Positions 44,468 through 53,853 of a stretch of 64,000 nucleotides of DNA are shown one piece after another; positions within the stretch are counted from its first letter, which is position 1; each line of letters starts with the position of its first letter. Position numbers and translations under genes: made by a program. Below the pieces are notes generated by a model, which had not been told where the DNA came from, searched no databases, and saw only the letters and a list, made by a program, of their open reading frames with translations. Source of the stretch: Rhizobium sp. (lineage in GTDB: Bacteria; Pseudomonadota; Alphaproteobacteria; Rhizobiales; Rhizobiaceae); the NCBI GenBank assembly GCA_019739215.1, contig JAHHDR010000013.1:1-64000 (forward strand), read 5' to 3'.

Positions 44468-44487
44468 GCGCCGCAGCAATGCGGCGC
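44468..44487 (+). terminator. Hairpin after the XRE regulator gene, possible terminator
   Basis: GCGCCGC (44468-44474) and GCGGCGC (44481-44487) form a perfect 7-bp stem with a 6-nt loop, 29 bp after the stop. Only GTGTTGT follows, not a T-run, so termination is uncertain. Confidence 0.4.
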
Positions 44488-44503
44488 GTGTTGTACTGGC
44501 ACA

Positions 44504-45326
44504 TCACAACGATTTCGAGACAGTCGGCCAGTCCTTGAGAAAGGTGTCCCGCAGCTTCAGTCCCTGTGGTTCCCTGGCGCGTTTTTGTGCCGACCTTGAG
44601 TTGTGCGAAGACGATCTTTCGGCCATCTTTCTCCGCCCAGCCGACGAACCAGCCGACCGGCTGCGATCGGTCCGGCTTGCCGTCATTGCCGCGCCGCCAT
44701 CCGCTCCCGGTCTTGCCATGGATCGTCCAGCCACCGCTTTCGAAGGTCGGCATCACGCGCAGTGTGAGCCTGCGTGCCCCGGCGCTCACAGGCAGCTTTC
44801 CGTCGAGCATGGCTGCGCAGGAATCCGGCCTGCTCGTCGGCAGATATCGCCAGCGACGAACTAAGCCAGGCATGGGTCAGCGGGTCTCCGCCACCTGGCA
44901 CATAGGAGACATCTGCGTTGCCATAGCCGAATGCCGTCACATAGCGCTCGGAAATCCGCTCGCCCAAGCTTTCGCGTCAATTCCTGGGAATACCAGAGGA
45001 TTGATTCCCGCTCCCCAGATCGTCGGGTCCACCGGTTTGCGTGTGCGCTCGGGCGCGTTGAATTCCGCTCTGTACTGCCAGACCGGCTGCCCCGGCCCGG
45101 TCAGGATGCCAGCGTCGAAACCCATCAGCGCCAGTGGCACCTTGAAGGTCGACATCGGGGTGACCCGCGTGGCGCAATCGCCATGCCGATGCAGCACCGT
45201 GCCGCTGGCATGATCGATGAAAAGCGAGCATTCGAGACCAGCTGCCTCAAGCCGCCCGGGCGCGCTGAAAACAGCGGCAGCACAGGCACGTGCGAGACCA
45301 GCCACAACGAGACAAGTTTTGCGCAA
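44504..45326 (-). CDS. Class D (OXA-like) beta-lactamase, broken by several frameshifts
   Basis: The class D marks are clear across frames: active-site [14 protein letters not shown], then [20 protein letters not shown] (YGN motif), [11 protein letters not shown] (KTG) and [21 protein letters not shown]. The N-terminus has a signal-like sequence ([20 protein letters not shown]). TTG 45326 follows AGGAGGG and is the likely start. Frames change near 44970, 44930, 44815 and 44580, and the C-terminus [19 protein letters not shown] ends at 44504. The gene is inverted between the XRE regulator and metK, which are neighbours in many rhizobia. A functional enzyme would hydrolyse penicillins in the periplasm; with the present sequence it would not be made. 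Confidence 0.82.
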
Positions 45327-45489
45327 AGAATCCCTCCTATCACTGCGCGGCGTAACCCCGCGCGGCAAAGGTGGAAAAAATTGCGGCAGAAGATCATATA
45401 AAGATATATCCATATCCTTCTGCGCTTGTTTTCCGACCCGGAAGTCACTACACAAAGCACCGCTATCTTCATTGAGGGGAATTCCCGTA

Positions 45490-46724
45490 ATGCGCCCCAA
45501 GCTATCTGTTCACCAGCGAGTCCGTATCCGAGGGGCATCCGGACAAGGTCTGCGACCGCATTTCCGACGAGATCGTCGATCTGGTCTATCGCGAAGCCAT
45601 CAAGTCCGCCTCGACCCTGGAAGGTCCGCGTCGCCTGCGAGACGCTCGCCACCACCAACCGCGTCGTCATCGCCGGCGAGTGCGCCTGCCGCACAGCCTG
45701 AGAAGACTGGACAAGAACGCGCAGGTCATCAACCCTCCAAGTTCAAGCGGTCGCGCGCAGGCGATCCGCGACATCGGCTACGAGCAGGAGGCTTCCACTG
45801 GAAGACTGCGAAGATCGACGTGCTCCTGCATCGCAGTCCGCCGACATCGCCAGGGCGTCGACAGCGCCGCCGACCAGCAGGGCGAGGAAGGCGCCGGCGA
45901 CCAGGGCATCATGTTCGGCTACGCCTGCCGCGAGACCCCGGACCTCATGCCGGCGCCGATCTACTACGCCCACAAGATCCTCGCGCTTCTCTCCGAAGCC
46001 CGCCGCAAGGGCGAGGGCGATGTCGGCAAGCTCGGCCCGGATGCCAAGAGCCAGGTCACGGTGCGTTACGAGAACGGCAAGCCTGCCGAAGTGCACGTCC
46101 ATCGTGCTGTCCACCCAGCATCTCGACGACAGCTGGGACTCCAAGAAAGTCCGCAAGGTTGTCGAGCCCTACATCCGCGAGGCGCTTGGCGACATGCCGA
46201 TCGCCGAGCGATTGCGTCTGGTACATCAACCCGACCGGCAAGTTCGTGATCGGCGGCCCGGACGGCGACGCCGGCCTCACCGGCCGCAAGATCATCGTCG
46301 ACACCTATGGCGGCGCCGCGCCCGCACGGCGGCGGCGCGTTCTCCGGCAAGGACACGACCAAGGTCGACCGTTCGGCTGCCTATGTCGGCGCGCTACCTC
46401 GCCAAGAACGTGGTTGCCGCCGGCCTCGCGGACCGCTGCACGATCCAGCTCGCCTATGCAATCGGCGTCGCACAGCCGCTGTCGATCTATGTCGACCTGC
46501 ACGGCACCGGCAAGGTCGACCGAAGGCCAGATCGAAAGGCGCATCCGCAGGTCATGCGACCTGTCGCCGACAGGGCATCCGCCGCCATCTCGCGCTCAAC
46601 AAGCCCGATCTATGCGCAGACCGCGGCCTATGGCCACTTCGGCCGCAAGGCCGGCCGCGACGGCTCGTTCTCCTGGGAGAAGCTCGACCTGGTCAAGCCG
46701 CTCAAGGACGCACTGAAGGCGTGA
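45490..46724 (+). CDS. metK: S-adenosylmethionine synthetase, disrupted by many single-base indels
   Basis: Makes S-adenosylmethionine from Met and ATP. The protein can be followed from end to end only by switching frames: [39 protein letters not shown], then [20 protein letters not shown] in another frame, [20 protein letters not shown] in a third, and [20 protein letters not shown] at the end. I count well over a dozen one-base losses or gains, mostly in runs of C or G, for example ACCCTGG where ACCCCTGG is expected. ATG 45490 follows GAGGGG; the stop is at 46722-46724. Length and order fit a complete metK of about 410 codons. Because metK is essential, sequencing error is more likely than decay. 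Confidence 0.88.
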
Positions 46725-46765
46725 GCATCGATGACGAAAAGATCGGCGTAGACGAGGCCGGCGAC

Positions 46766-47466
46766 ATGATCGGTGGGCGCGGAAATCGCGCTCCACCGAA
46801 GCCTTTTTCGGGCGTCGCAAGGGCAAGGCGCTGCGCCCTAACCAGGCGCGGCTGATCCATGATGCGCTCGACAGCCTCAGGCTCGACCTGACCAGCCCGC
46901 CGCCGGCCGATCTCGCCACGCTGTTTCCGGTGCCCGTCGAGTCCATCCGCCTTGAAAGCGGCTTCGGCGGCGGCGAGCACCTGATCCACCGCGCCGCGGC
47001 CAACCCGCAGACCGGCTTCATCGGCGTGGAGCCCTTCGTCAACTCGATGGCCAAGCTGCTCGCGCGCATAGAGGAACTGGGGCTGAGAAACATCCGGCTC
47101 TATGACGACGATGCCGTGCTGGTGCTCGACTGGCTGCCGGACGCCTGCATCGATCATATCGACCTGCTCTACCCGGACCCCTGGCCCAAGAAGAAGCACT
47201 GGAAGCGACGCTTCGTCTCCGATGTGAACCTGCAGCGCTTCCACCGCGTCCTGAAACCGGGCGGTCTCTTCTGCTTTGCCTCGGACATCGACACCTATGT
47301 GAACTGGGTGCTGCAGCACATCGACCGCCATAACGGATTTGCCTGGACGGCCAGGAACGCATCCGATTGGCTGACACCTTTCGAGGATTGGCCGGGGACG
47401 CGTTACGAGGCCAAGGCACGGCGCGAGGGCCGCAGTTCGGCCTATCTGTCGTTCCGGAAGACCTGA
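46766..47466 (+). CDS. trmB: tRNA (guanine-N7-)-methyltransferase, one frameshift near the start
   Basis: Methylates G46 of tRNA with S-adenosylmethionine. The core reads [20 protein letters not shown], then [16 protein letters not shown] (SAM loop), [30 protein letters not shown] and [15 protein letters not shown], all family signatures. In the reading frame of the core there is no start codon; ATG 46766 (MIGGRG) is in another frame and joins the core if one base is missing near 46785. GAGG lies 8 nt before it. It follows metK by 41 bp, as in related genomes, and overlaps the convergent hydrolase gene by 25 bp. Confidence 0.9.
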
Positions 47467-48278
47467 TCGTCAGCCCAGTCCGGCAGGCTGCGCAGGAACC
47501 GCAGCATTGCGCCGTTGAACGCATCCGGCCGCTGAACGGGTGCGAAGTGCGTTACGCCTTCCATCATGACGAGTTCCGCCCCCGGTATGGTCCGCGCGAG
47601 GTACTCCGCGTGCTCGCGCCGGATGAACTCGTCGCCCACGCTTTGGGCAATTGTCACCGGCACCGCGATCGTGGCCAGATCCGCAGCCCGATAGTCCGGC
47701 TGCGTCCGCTGCATCAGCCCGACCGCCTCCACGAAGTCGTCGAAAGTGTCCGGGGTCGGCGAGAGGGTCGCATAGTCCTTCTTGTGGCGCGAGAAGCAGC
47801 GCTCGATGCGCGGCGTCAATTCAAAGGGCAGCGTTCCGGAACTGTCCATGTTGCAGGCGAAGAAGAAGATACCGGCAATGCGTTCCGGATGGTGGCGACC
47901 GAGGACCATGCCGGTGCAGGCGCCGTCGCTCCAGCCGACGATTGCGGCCTTGTCAATGGACAGCAGATCCATCACCGCAAGCACGTCCGTACCCATGAGA
48001 TCGTAGGAATAGGGTTGCCCGTCGCGTGTGCTGCGGCCGTGACCACGACTGTCCATCAGGATGGCGCGGTAGCCGGCTTCGACCAGCGGAGCAACCTGGT
48101 AGCCCCAGTTTCCGGCATTGCCCAGACCGCCATGGAGAAGGATCACCGCGGGGCCGGCGCCGCATTCGGCATACCAGATCGACGCGCCGCGATTGGAGAC
48201 ACGGCCCGTCCGCGCGTCCGCCGGAAGGGGCGCCGCACCGGTTGCGTCGAACTGTTCGAGATCATCATCGTGGAACAT
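47442..48278 (-). CDS. Alpha/beta hydrolase
   Basis: A 278-residue hydrolase. The oxyanion segment is [15 protein letters not shown], then DSRGHGRST, nucleophile elbow [10 protein letters not shown], and His in [11 protein letters not shown] near the C-terminus; the acid is probably the Asp in QSVGDEFIR. No signal peptide is present. Related proteins act on esters, lactones or haloalkanes, but the substrate is not predictable. The 3' end overlaps trmB convergently. Confidence 0.9.
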   Translation of the reverse strand: MFHDDDLEQFDATGAAPLPADARTGRVSNRGASIWYAECGAGPAVILLHGGLGNAGNWGYQVAPLVEAGYRAILMDSRGHGRSTRDGQPYSYDLMGTDVLAVMDLLSIDKAAIVGWSDGACTGMVLGRHHPERIAGIFFFACNMDSSGTLPFELTPRIERCFSRHKKDYATLSPTPDTFDDFVEAVGLMQRTQPDYRAADLATIAVPVTIAQSVGDEFIRREHAEYLARTIPGAELVMMEGVTHFAPVQRPDAFNGAMLRFLRSLPDWADDQVFRNDR

Positions 48279-48451
48279 GGTCGCAATCCTGCGCCGCGCA
48301 TCATTGTCGAAGCGAAGCTAGGACCACGCGCCCGCCTTGGTCAAGCCGGGCCGTTCCTCAAAGGCGCAACACCGATGCTGGCGCAAACCTATGCGCCGAC
48401 ACGGATGCACGCCACGCGGCCCGCTGGCGACCGCTGGTCCGCGCGCCGCCC

Positions 48452-48712
48452 CTAGTGCAGCGCAACCGTGGTCAGGTCGTCCTCGGCGGCCTTGAAGAAG
48501 GTCGAGGAACGGTTGTCCGTCAGCAGGATCGGCGTCCCGTCGGCGCCGAACAGCGCCCAGAGATCGATACCCGGATTGAGATCGGGCGCTTCCGGGAAGA
48601 CGCTGGCGACGTCCTCGGACCGCATCTTGCGGATGTAACCAACCTTGCCTGCGCCGAGATGCGCAAATTCGTTTCTGGTCATGCGACTCGCCTGGCTGTA
48701 TTTGGAGATCAT
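48452..48712 (-). CDS. DUF1150 family protein
   Basis: An 86-residue protein matching the small alphaproteobacterial DUF1150 family: GYIRKMRSEDVASVFPEAPD and LWALFGADGTPILLTDNRSS are the recognisable core. ATG 48712 follows AAGGAGCATTACA. It is encoded 45 bp downstream of the Hsp20 gene, an arrangement frequent in rhizobia, so it is probably heat-inducible with it. Molecular function unknown. Confidence 0.88.
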   Translation of the reverse strand: MISKYSQASRMTRNEFAHLGAGKVGYIRKMRSEDVASVFPEAPDLNPGIDLWALFGADGTPILLTDNRSSTFFKAAEDDLTTVALH

Positions 48713-48757
48713 TGTAATGCTCCTTCTAATTAGGAGACGCGGCAGTTCCGCGAGTAT

Positions 48758-49192
48758 TCAGTCTGAGACACAAATATTAATTTTTCTCACCATTTTCGCC
48801 GGTTCCGGTCGGACCAGGTCGATCGAGAGCAGGCCATTCTTGAGGATCGCGCCTGTGACCACCATGCCGTCGGCCAGCATGAACACCCGCTGGAACTGGC
48901 GCGCGGCGATGCCGCGATGGAGGAACTCCCGCTCGCCGAGTTCAGCGGCTTGGCGGCCGCGGATCGTGAGCTGGTTCTCTTCGGTGGTGACGTCCAGATC
49001 CTCGTCGGCGAATCCTGCCACGGCAAGCGTGATCCGCAGCCGGTCGGGGTCGCCGGTCACGGGATTGGCGCGCAGGCGCTCGATATTGTAGGGCGGATAG
49101 CCGTCATTGATCTTGGAGAGACGCTCAAGGGTCTTCTCCATCGCGTCGAAGCCCAGAAGGAGCGGGCTCGCAAAAGGGGTCACACGTGTCAT
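48758..49192 (-). CDS. hsp20: Hsp20-type small heat-shock chaperone
   Basis: A 144-residue alpha-crystallin-domain chaperone that holds unfolded proteins. The domain runs from YNIERLRANPVTGDPDRLRI through TEENQLTIRGRQA and EFLHRGIAARQFQRVFMLAD to the GILKN-like AILKNGLLSIDLVRP; the C-terminal I-x-I-type tail is KINICVSD. ATG 49192 is the start; longer in-frame readings are shadow. Upstream are an RNA-thermometer-like hairpin and an RpoH-type promoter. It forms an operon with the DUF1150 gene. Confidence 0.95.
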   Translation of the reverse strand: MTRVTPFASPLLLGFDAMEKTLERLSKINDGYPPYNIERLRANPVTGDPDRLRITLAVAGFADEDLDVTTEENQLTIRGRQAAELGEREFLHRGIAARQFQRVFMLADGMVVTGAILKNGLLSIDLVRPEPAKMVRKINICVSD

Positions 49193-49250
49193 TCTTCCAT
49201 GTCCTTGGCTGCAAGCGACAATCCGATGGACCTCAGGGAGCATCCACGCG
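49193..49250 (-). promoter_or_regulatory. ROSE-like RNA thermometer in the hsp20 leader
   Basis: In the leader RNA, GUCGCUUG and CAAGGAC pair around a CAGC loop (hairpin at 49201-49219), hiding the ribosome-binding sequence AAGGA 9 nt before the AUG. The 5' arm contains UCGCU, matching the ROSE consensus U(U/C)GCU with its single unpaired G opposite AGGA. An additional weak TGGA/TCCA hairpin lies upstream. ROSE elements control small heat-shock genes in rhizobia. The pairing is seen; the behaviour is inferred. Confidence 0.65.
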
Positions 49251-49255
49251 GTTTC

Positions 49256-49284
49256 ATATGGTGTAGGGCAGTCAGAGTTGCAAG
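49256..49284 (-). promoter_or_regulatory. RpoH (sigma-32)-type promoter for hsp20
   Basis: On the minus strand CTTGCA (49284-49279) is followed after exactly 17 bp by CCATAT (49261-49256). This agrees with the alphaproteobacterial heat-shock sigma factor consensus (CTTG with about 17 bp to CCAT/CTAT). It would give a leader of about 55 nt including the ROSE-like hairpin. Confidence 0.55.
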
Positions 49285-49345
49285 GCATGGCAACGGCAGC
49301 TAGACCATGGCGCAAACACGCGAATGACATTGAGGGGAATGAAGA

Positions 49346-50290
49346 ATGGCAGGTCCGCGCAAGATCATCATCGACACGGATCCCGGTCAGGACGACGCGG
49401 CGGCGATCATGCTGGCGCTCGGCTCGCCGGACGAAATCGACGTGCTGGGAATCACCACCGTCGCCGGCAACGTGCCGGTGGCGCTGACCTCCAGGAACGC
49501 CCGTATCACCTGCGATTTCTCCAACCGCAAGGACGTGAAGGTTTTTGCCGGTTGCGAAAAGCCGATCCGGCGCGACCTGGTGACGGCCGAACATGTCCAT
49601 GGCGCAACCGGCCTCGACGGTCCCGAACTCTTCGACCCGGAGACGCCGCTGCAGCCAGCGCACGCCGTCGATTTCATCATCGAGACGCTGCGCAACGAGG
49701 CGCCGGGGACGGTGACGCTCTGCCCGCTCGGCGCGCTGACCAACATTGCCACGGCGCTGACGCGCGCCCCTGACATCGCCGGCAGGATCCAGGAAATCGT
49801 GTTGATGGGCGGCGCCTATTTCGAGGTCGGCAACATCACGCCTGCGGCGGAATTCAACATCTATGTCGATCCCGAGGCCGCGGAGATCGTCTTCAAGTCC
49901 GGCATCCCGATCGTGATGATCCCGCTCGATCTCACCCACAAGGTCCTGACGCTCAAGGCACGCGTCGACCGCATCCGCGCGCTCGCAACCCGGCCCGCCG
50001 TGGCGCTGACCGACATGCTGGACTTCTTCGAGCGCTTCGACGTGGTCAAGTACGGCTCCGACGGCGGGCCACTGCATGATCCGAACGTCATCGCCTACCT
50101 CCTGAAGCCGGACCTCTATGGCGGGCGGATGTGCAATGTGGAGATCGAGACGGGGTCCGAGCTGACGCTGGGGATGACGGTCGTCGACTGGTGGCAGGTC
50201 ACCGACCGCAAGCACAACGCACTGGTTCTGAAGGACGTCGACGCGGACGGGTTCTTCGACCTGCTGACGGAGCGCGTCGGGCGGCTCTGA
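49346..50290 (+). CDS. Inosine-uridine preferring nucleoside hydrolase
   Basis: A 314-residue N-ribohydrolase that splits nucleosides into base and ribose. The N-terminal calcium-binding signature is IIIDTDPGQDDAAAIMLALG; EIVLMGGAYFEVGNITPAAE and AEFNIYVDPEAA contain further active-site residues, and DGGPLHDPNVIAYLLKP holds the late His and Asp. ATG 49346 follows GAGGGGAATGAAGA. Ribokinase, which would phosphorylate the ribose, is encoded 2.6 kb away on the other strand. Confidence 0.94.
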   Translation: MAGPRKIIIDTDPGQDDAAAIMLALGSPDEIDVLGITTVAGNVPVALTSRNARITCDFSNRKDVKVFAGCEKPIRRDLVTAEHVHGATGLDGPELFDPETPLQPAHAVDFIIETLRNEAPGTVTLCPLGALTNIATALTRAPDIAGRIQEIVLMGGAYFEVGNITPAAEFNIYVDPEAAEIVFKSGIPIVMIPLDLTHKVLTLKARVDRIRALATRPAVALTDMLDFFERFDVVKYGSDGGPLHDPNVIAYLLKPDLYGGRMCNVEIETGSELTLGMTVVDWWQVTDRKHNALVLKDVDADGFFDLLTERVGRL

Positions 50291-50339
50291 AGTCTTCGGG
50301 AATCACCTCTCACCAACTCCGGCCAGGCGATCGGCTTCG

Positions 50340-50420
50340 CCTCTCCCCTTGTGGGAGAGGATAGCAAGCCCGAACGAGACAAAGTCGAGTTCATGGGCGC
50401 GCTTGGTGAGGGGTGAGTCC
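50340..50420. repeat. Rhizobial intergenic palindromic repeat (REP/RIME-like)
   Basis: CCTCTCCC (50340-50347) and GGGAGAGG (50353-50360) are perfect 8-bp arms around CTTGT. The sequence that follows, up to GGTGAGGGGTGAG near 50417, resembles a repeat I recognise from intergenic regions of rhizobial genomes. Only one copy is in this window, so the repeat status rests on memory, not on comparison. Confidence 0.5.
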
Positions 50421-50440
50421 CGAAGGCCCCCCTCAATACG

Positions 50441-50470
50441 AAAGGGCCCGACCTGGCGGTCGAGCCCTTT
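50441..50470 (-). terminator. Hairpin terminator after the chemoreceptor gene
   Basis: AAAGGGC and GCCCTTT form the outer stem (50441-50447, 50464-50470), with GACC/GGTC inside and a short TGGC loop. It lies 23 bp after the stop of the minus-strand receptor gene and reads the same on both strands, so it could also end transcription of the nucleoside hydrolase gene. Confidence 0.65.
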
Positions 50471-50492
50471 ACTGTTTCAGAAACTGACCGGC

Positions 50493-52724
50493 CTACGCGC
50501 GCATCCGATGCGCCACCGACCGCAATTCGCTGGTCGACGTGCCACCCGACACCTGGAAGCGCGCCACGAGGCTCTTGAGCCTTGCCGCCTCTTCGCTCAG
50601 CGACATCGATGCGGCTGTCGTTTCCTCGACCATCGCGGCGTTCTGCTGGGTCACCTGGTCCATGTGATGCATCGCGGTGTTCATCTCGCGCAGACCCACA
50701 GCCTGTTCGCTCGACGACACCGAGATCATCTTGATCAGGCCGTTGATATGGCCCACCTGGCCGGAAATCGCCTCGAGCGCCTTGCCGGTCTGGGCGACCA
50801 GCGCGACGCCGTCATTGACCTGCGTTTCGGAGGCGCCGATCAGCGCCTTGATCTCCTTGGCTGCTGTCGCGGAACGCTGGGCCAGTTCGCGAACCTCCTG
50901 CGCCACGACCGCGAAGCCCTTGCCCGCCTCGCCGGCACGAGCCGCCTCGACGCCGGCATTGAGCGCCAGCAGGTTGGTCTGGAAGGCGATTTCGTCGATC
51001 ACGCTGATGATGTTGGTGATCTGCGCCGACGACTTCTCGATGCCCTGCATCGCGGCAATGGCGTTGCTGACGATATCGCCCGACTTGGCCGCTTCCTGGT
51101 TGGCGCTATTGACCGCGGCGGCTGCCGTCTTGGCGTTCTCGGCACTCGAATGCACCTGCTCGGTCAGTTCGTTCAATGCGGCGGCCGTCTCCTCGATCTG
51201 GGCCGCCTGCTGCTCCGTGCGCCGGGACAGGTCATTGGCTCCTGTCGAGATCTCGCTCGTGCCGCCATCGATATTGGCGACCGCAAGGCTCACCATGCGC
51301 ATCGTATCCTCGAGGCTATCCACCGCGCCGTTGAAATTGCGCTTGAGCTCGGCATAGTCGCCCGGAAACTCCCTGACGACGCGGAAGGTCAGGTCGCCGG
51401 CGGAAAGCTTGGCCAGCGCCTCGCGTAGCTCGCTGACGACGAGCTGCTGGATCCGGCTATTCTCGTTGCGTTCGACTTCGGTGCGGCCACGCTCGGCTTC
51501 GCTCTGCTGCCGCGCCTCCGTGGCCTCGGCTTCGAGGCGGTTGGAGTCGGCCAGGCGATGACGGAAGTTCTCGAGCGCCCGAGCCACGGCACCGGTTTCG
51601 TCAGTGCGCTGCTGGCCAGAAACCGGCGCGGCATAGTCACCGGCGCTGAGCCGCCCGACGGAGGCAAGCAGGCCTTCCAGCGGACGGGCAACGAAATTGC
51701 GCGCGGCCAGATAGAGGCCGATCATCGCAGCCGCCATCATGATCAGGCCGCCGGCGATCATCATGGTGGTCTGGTCCTGGATCGGCGCCGAGATGGCAGC
51801 ATCCGGAATGTCCATGATCAGCGCCCATTTCACGTTCAGGCCGGTCAGCGCGAACGGGTAGATCAGCCGGCTGAAGCTCTCGCCCTCGGCATTCTCGAGG
51901 CCCGAGATCGGCGTGACCCGGCCATCGGCAAGCGCGGCCTTGACCGACTCCGGCTGCACGCCGTCATAATCCTTGTTCAGAGCCGCGGCATTGGGAGCGA
52001 CCAGCCACTTGCCGTCATGGGAGACGATATACACCTTGCCGGTGCCGAACGGCGTAAGCTTGGATACATTCTCGGCCAGCATGGTAAGGGACACGTCGAC
52101 ACCGGTGACACCTATCACCTTGCCGTCGACCGTGACCGGATAGGCAATCGAGCTCATCGCAGTCGGCGGAACGATTTCCGAGGCGACATAGGGCTTCGTG
52201 ATGGCGCCTCCGTTCTCCTTGACCGCCTTGGCATACCATTCGGCCTCGTAGTCCTCGCCAAAGGTACTGAGCGAGATGCCCCCGCTCTGGTCCTTCGTCC
52301 AGTAGGGCGTGAAGACGCCGTTCTTGTTGCCGCCGAGGTCGAGCTTGTCCTTCGACTGCGCCTGCAGCGTATCGAAGCCTTGCGGCGCCTCGGCGAACCA
52401 GCTGCCGAAGGCCATCTTCTGTTGTTCGAGATTGGTCTTGAGAATGTCGATCACCGCCTTGCGGTCGAGCACGCCCTGCTGCTGGCCGTGGGCAATGACG
52501 CCCGACATGGTGCGGGCGGCGCTCGCAAGAGCGCTGGTATCGGTGACGATGCCTTGCGCAATGGCCTTGGCTTCGGTCTCGGCCTGCTGGCCGACCAGCG
52601 AGCCGACACGATCGCGTGTCTGGCTGATCAGGACGAAATTGGTGGCGAGCAGGAGAATGGCAATGATGGCGCCGGTCACCAGGAGCAGTTTCGGCGCGAG
52701 CGACTTTGGGGCGAATTTCAACAT
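50493..52724 (-). CDS. Methyl-accepting chemotaxis protein with periplasmic double-Cache domain
   Basis: A 743-residue transmembrane receptor. The first membrane helix ([20 protein letters not shown]) and a second near residue 315 ([20 protein letters not shown]) enclose a dCache ligand domain with [18 protein letters not shown] and [24 protein letters not shown] domain and a long coiled-coil signalling domain follow, with the kinase-contact tip [20 protein letters not shown]. Cache domains of this sort often bind amino acids or organic acids. It ends [12 protein letters not shown] and has no NWETF-type CheR docking tail. The nearby nucleoside genes do not by themselves reveal the ligand. Confidence 0.93.
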   Translation of the reverse strand: MLKFAPKSLAPKLLLVTGAIIAILLLATNFVLISQTRDRVGSLVGQQAETEAKAIAQGIVTDTSALASAARTMSGVIAHGQQQGVLDRKAVIDILKTNLEQQKMAFGSWFAEAPQGFDTLQAQSKDKLDLGGNKNGVFTPYWTKDQSGGISLSTFGEDYEAEWYAKAVKENGGAITKPYVASEIVPPTAMSSIAYPVTVDGKVIGVTGVDVSLTMLAENVSKLTPFGTGKVYIVSHDGKWLVAPNAAALNKDYDGVQPESVKAALADGRVTPISGLENAEGESFSRLIYPFALTGLNVKWALIMDIPDAAISAPIQDQTTMMIAGGLIMMAAAMIGLYLAARNFVARPLEGLLASVGRLSAGDYAAPVSGQQRTDETGAVARALENFRHRLADSNRLEAEATEARQQSEAERGRTEVERNENSRIQQLVVSELREALAKLSAGDLTFRVVREFPGDYAELKRNFNGAVDSLEDTMRMVSLAVANIDGGTSEISTGANDLSRRTEQQAAQIEETAAALNELTEQVHSSAENAKTAAAAVNSANQEAAKSGDIVSNAIAAMQGIEKSSAQITNIISVIDEIAFQTNLLALNAGVEAARAGEAGKGFAVVAQEVRELAQRSATAAKEIKALIGASETQVNDGVALVAQTGKALEAISGQVGHINGLIKMISVSSSEQAVGLREMNTAMHHMDQVTQQNAAMVEETTAASMSLSEEAARLKSLVARFQVSGGTSTSELRSVAHRMRA

Positions 52725-52897
52725 GACGGCCTCGGATGATGGCGGTTGACGCCGCCTCCGTCATGGAGAAGTCACTGCGGGCGAGGCAAATGGCCGGCGA
52801 TCATCGCGCGGTCAGGGCGGCACGGAATTGCATACGATCAATTGGTTAACGCCGGACAAATTTGTCCTGCGACAATTTGGCCGTCCTGCCTGCGGCA

Positions 52898-53803
52898 TCA
52901 GGCCTTGAGGTGCTTGTCCACATCCGCCTGCACCGGGATGGACGGCTGGGCTCCGGCCTTCAGACAAGCCAAGGAACCGGCGACCGCCGCGCGCCGTAGC
53001 GCGACGTCGAACTTCAGGCCCTGGTCCAGACCCGCCACCAGATAGCCGCAAAAGGTATCGCCGGCGCCGACTGTGTCTACGGGCTCGACCGTCAGGCCCT
53101 TGGCCCTGTGCAGGACGCCATCCTTCGCCGCGATCACCCCGTCGGCACCGAGCGTGACGATGATCGTCTGCTTGTTCTCGCGGTTGATCCGCAACATCTC
53201 GGCTTCACGCGCCTCGCCCACCAGGGCGGACTTGCCGCAGAACAGCTCGAACTCAGTCTCGTTGGCGATGACGACATCGGCCATCTGCGCCAGGCGCTGG
53301 GCGTCGGATGTGATCGGCGCGATGTTCACCACACTGGTCACGCCCTTCTCGCGGGCGGCCTTGAGCGCCGCCTCGATGGCCGGCGCCGGCACCTCCATCT
53401 GCAACATCAGCGTGTCGCCCCGCTTCATGTCGGCAACAGCACCCTTGGCATCCTCGGGCGTCACGGTGCCGTTCGCACCGGCCACGATGGCAATGACATT
53501 TTCGCCATCGGCACCGACGAAGATCAGCGCAACCCCTGTCGCCGTGGAGGCGCTCTTCACTCGGTCGAGCTGCACGCCATCATAGCGCAGGTAGGTGAGA
53601 GCCGGGACCGCGAACTCGTCCTCGCCGCAGGCCCCCGCCATGCGCACGGTCGCCCCGGCGCGCCGCGCGGCCAGTGCCTGGTTCGCCCCCTTGCCACCGG
53701 GTGCGGTTACGAAATGATCACCGGTGACTGTCTCGCCCGGCTTGGGCAGGCGCGTAACGGTGGCAATAAGATCCATGTTGATGGAACCGAGAACGGTGAT
53801 CAT
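52898..53803 (-). CDS. rbsK: Ribokinase
   Basis: A PfkB-family kinase of 301 residues making ribose 5-phosphate. The N-terminal motif is VLGSINMDLIATVTRLPKPG, the ribose-binding GGKGANQALAARRAG is typical, and the catalytic anion-hole motif is DTVGAGDTFCGYLVAGL. No signal peptide. It is a likely partner of the nucleoside hydrolase (49346-50290). Its gene lies 50 bp after rmuC and may share its transcript. Confidence 0.94.
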   Translation of the reverse strand: MITVLGSINMDLIATVTRLPKPGETVTGDHFVTAPGGKGANQALAARRAGATVRMAGACGEDEFAVPALTYLRYDGVQLDRVKSASTATGVALIFVGADGENVIAIVAGANGTVTPEDAKGAVADMKRGDTLMLQMEVPAPAIEAALKAAREKGVTSVVNIAPITSDAQRLAQMADVVIANETEFELFCGKSALVGEAREAEMLRINRENKQTIIVTLGADGVIAAKDGVLHRAKGLTVEPVDTVGAGDTFCGYLVAGLDQGLKFDVALRRAAVAGSLACLKAGAQPSIPVQADVDKHLKA

Positions 53804-53853
53804 GGCAGTGTCTCTTTGTTCGGATTTCCCCCGCTTCCGTTAGGCCCGGATTT

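Noticed and set aside
45400..45490. SAM-responsive riboswitch upstream of metK
   Set aside because: I looked for SAM-II or SAM/SAH-like pseudoknot elements and saw no convincing conserved core; the region is also in the error-rich stretch.
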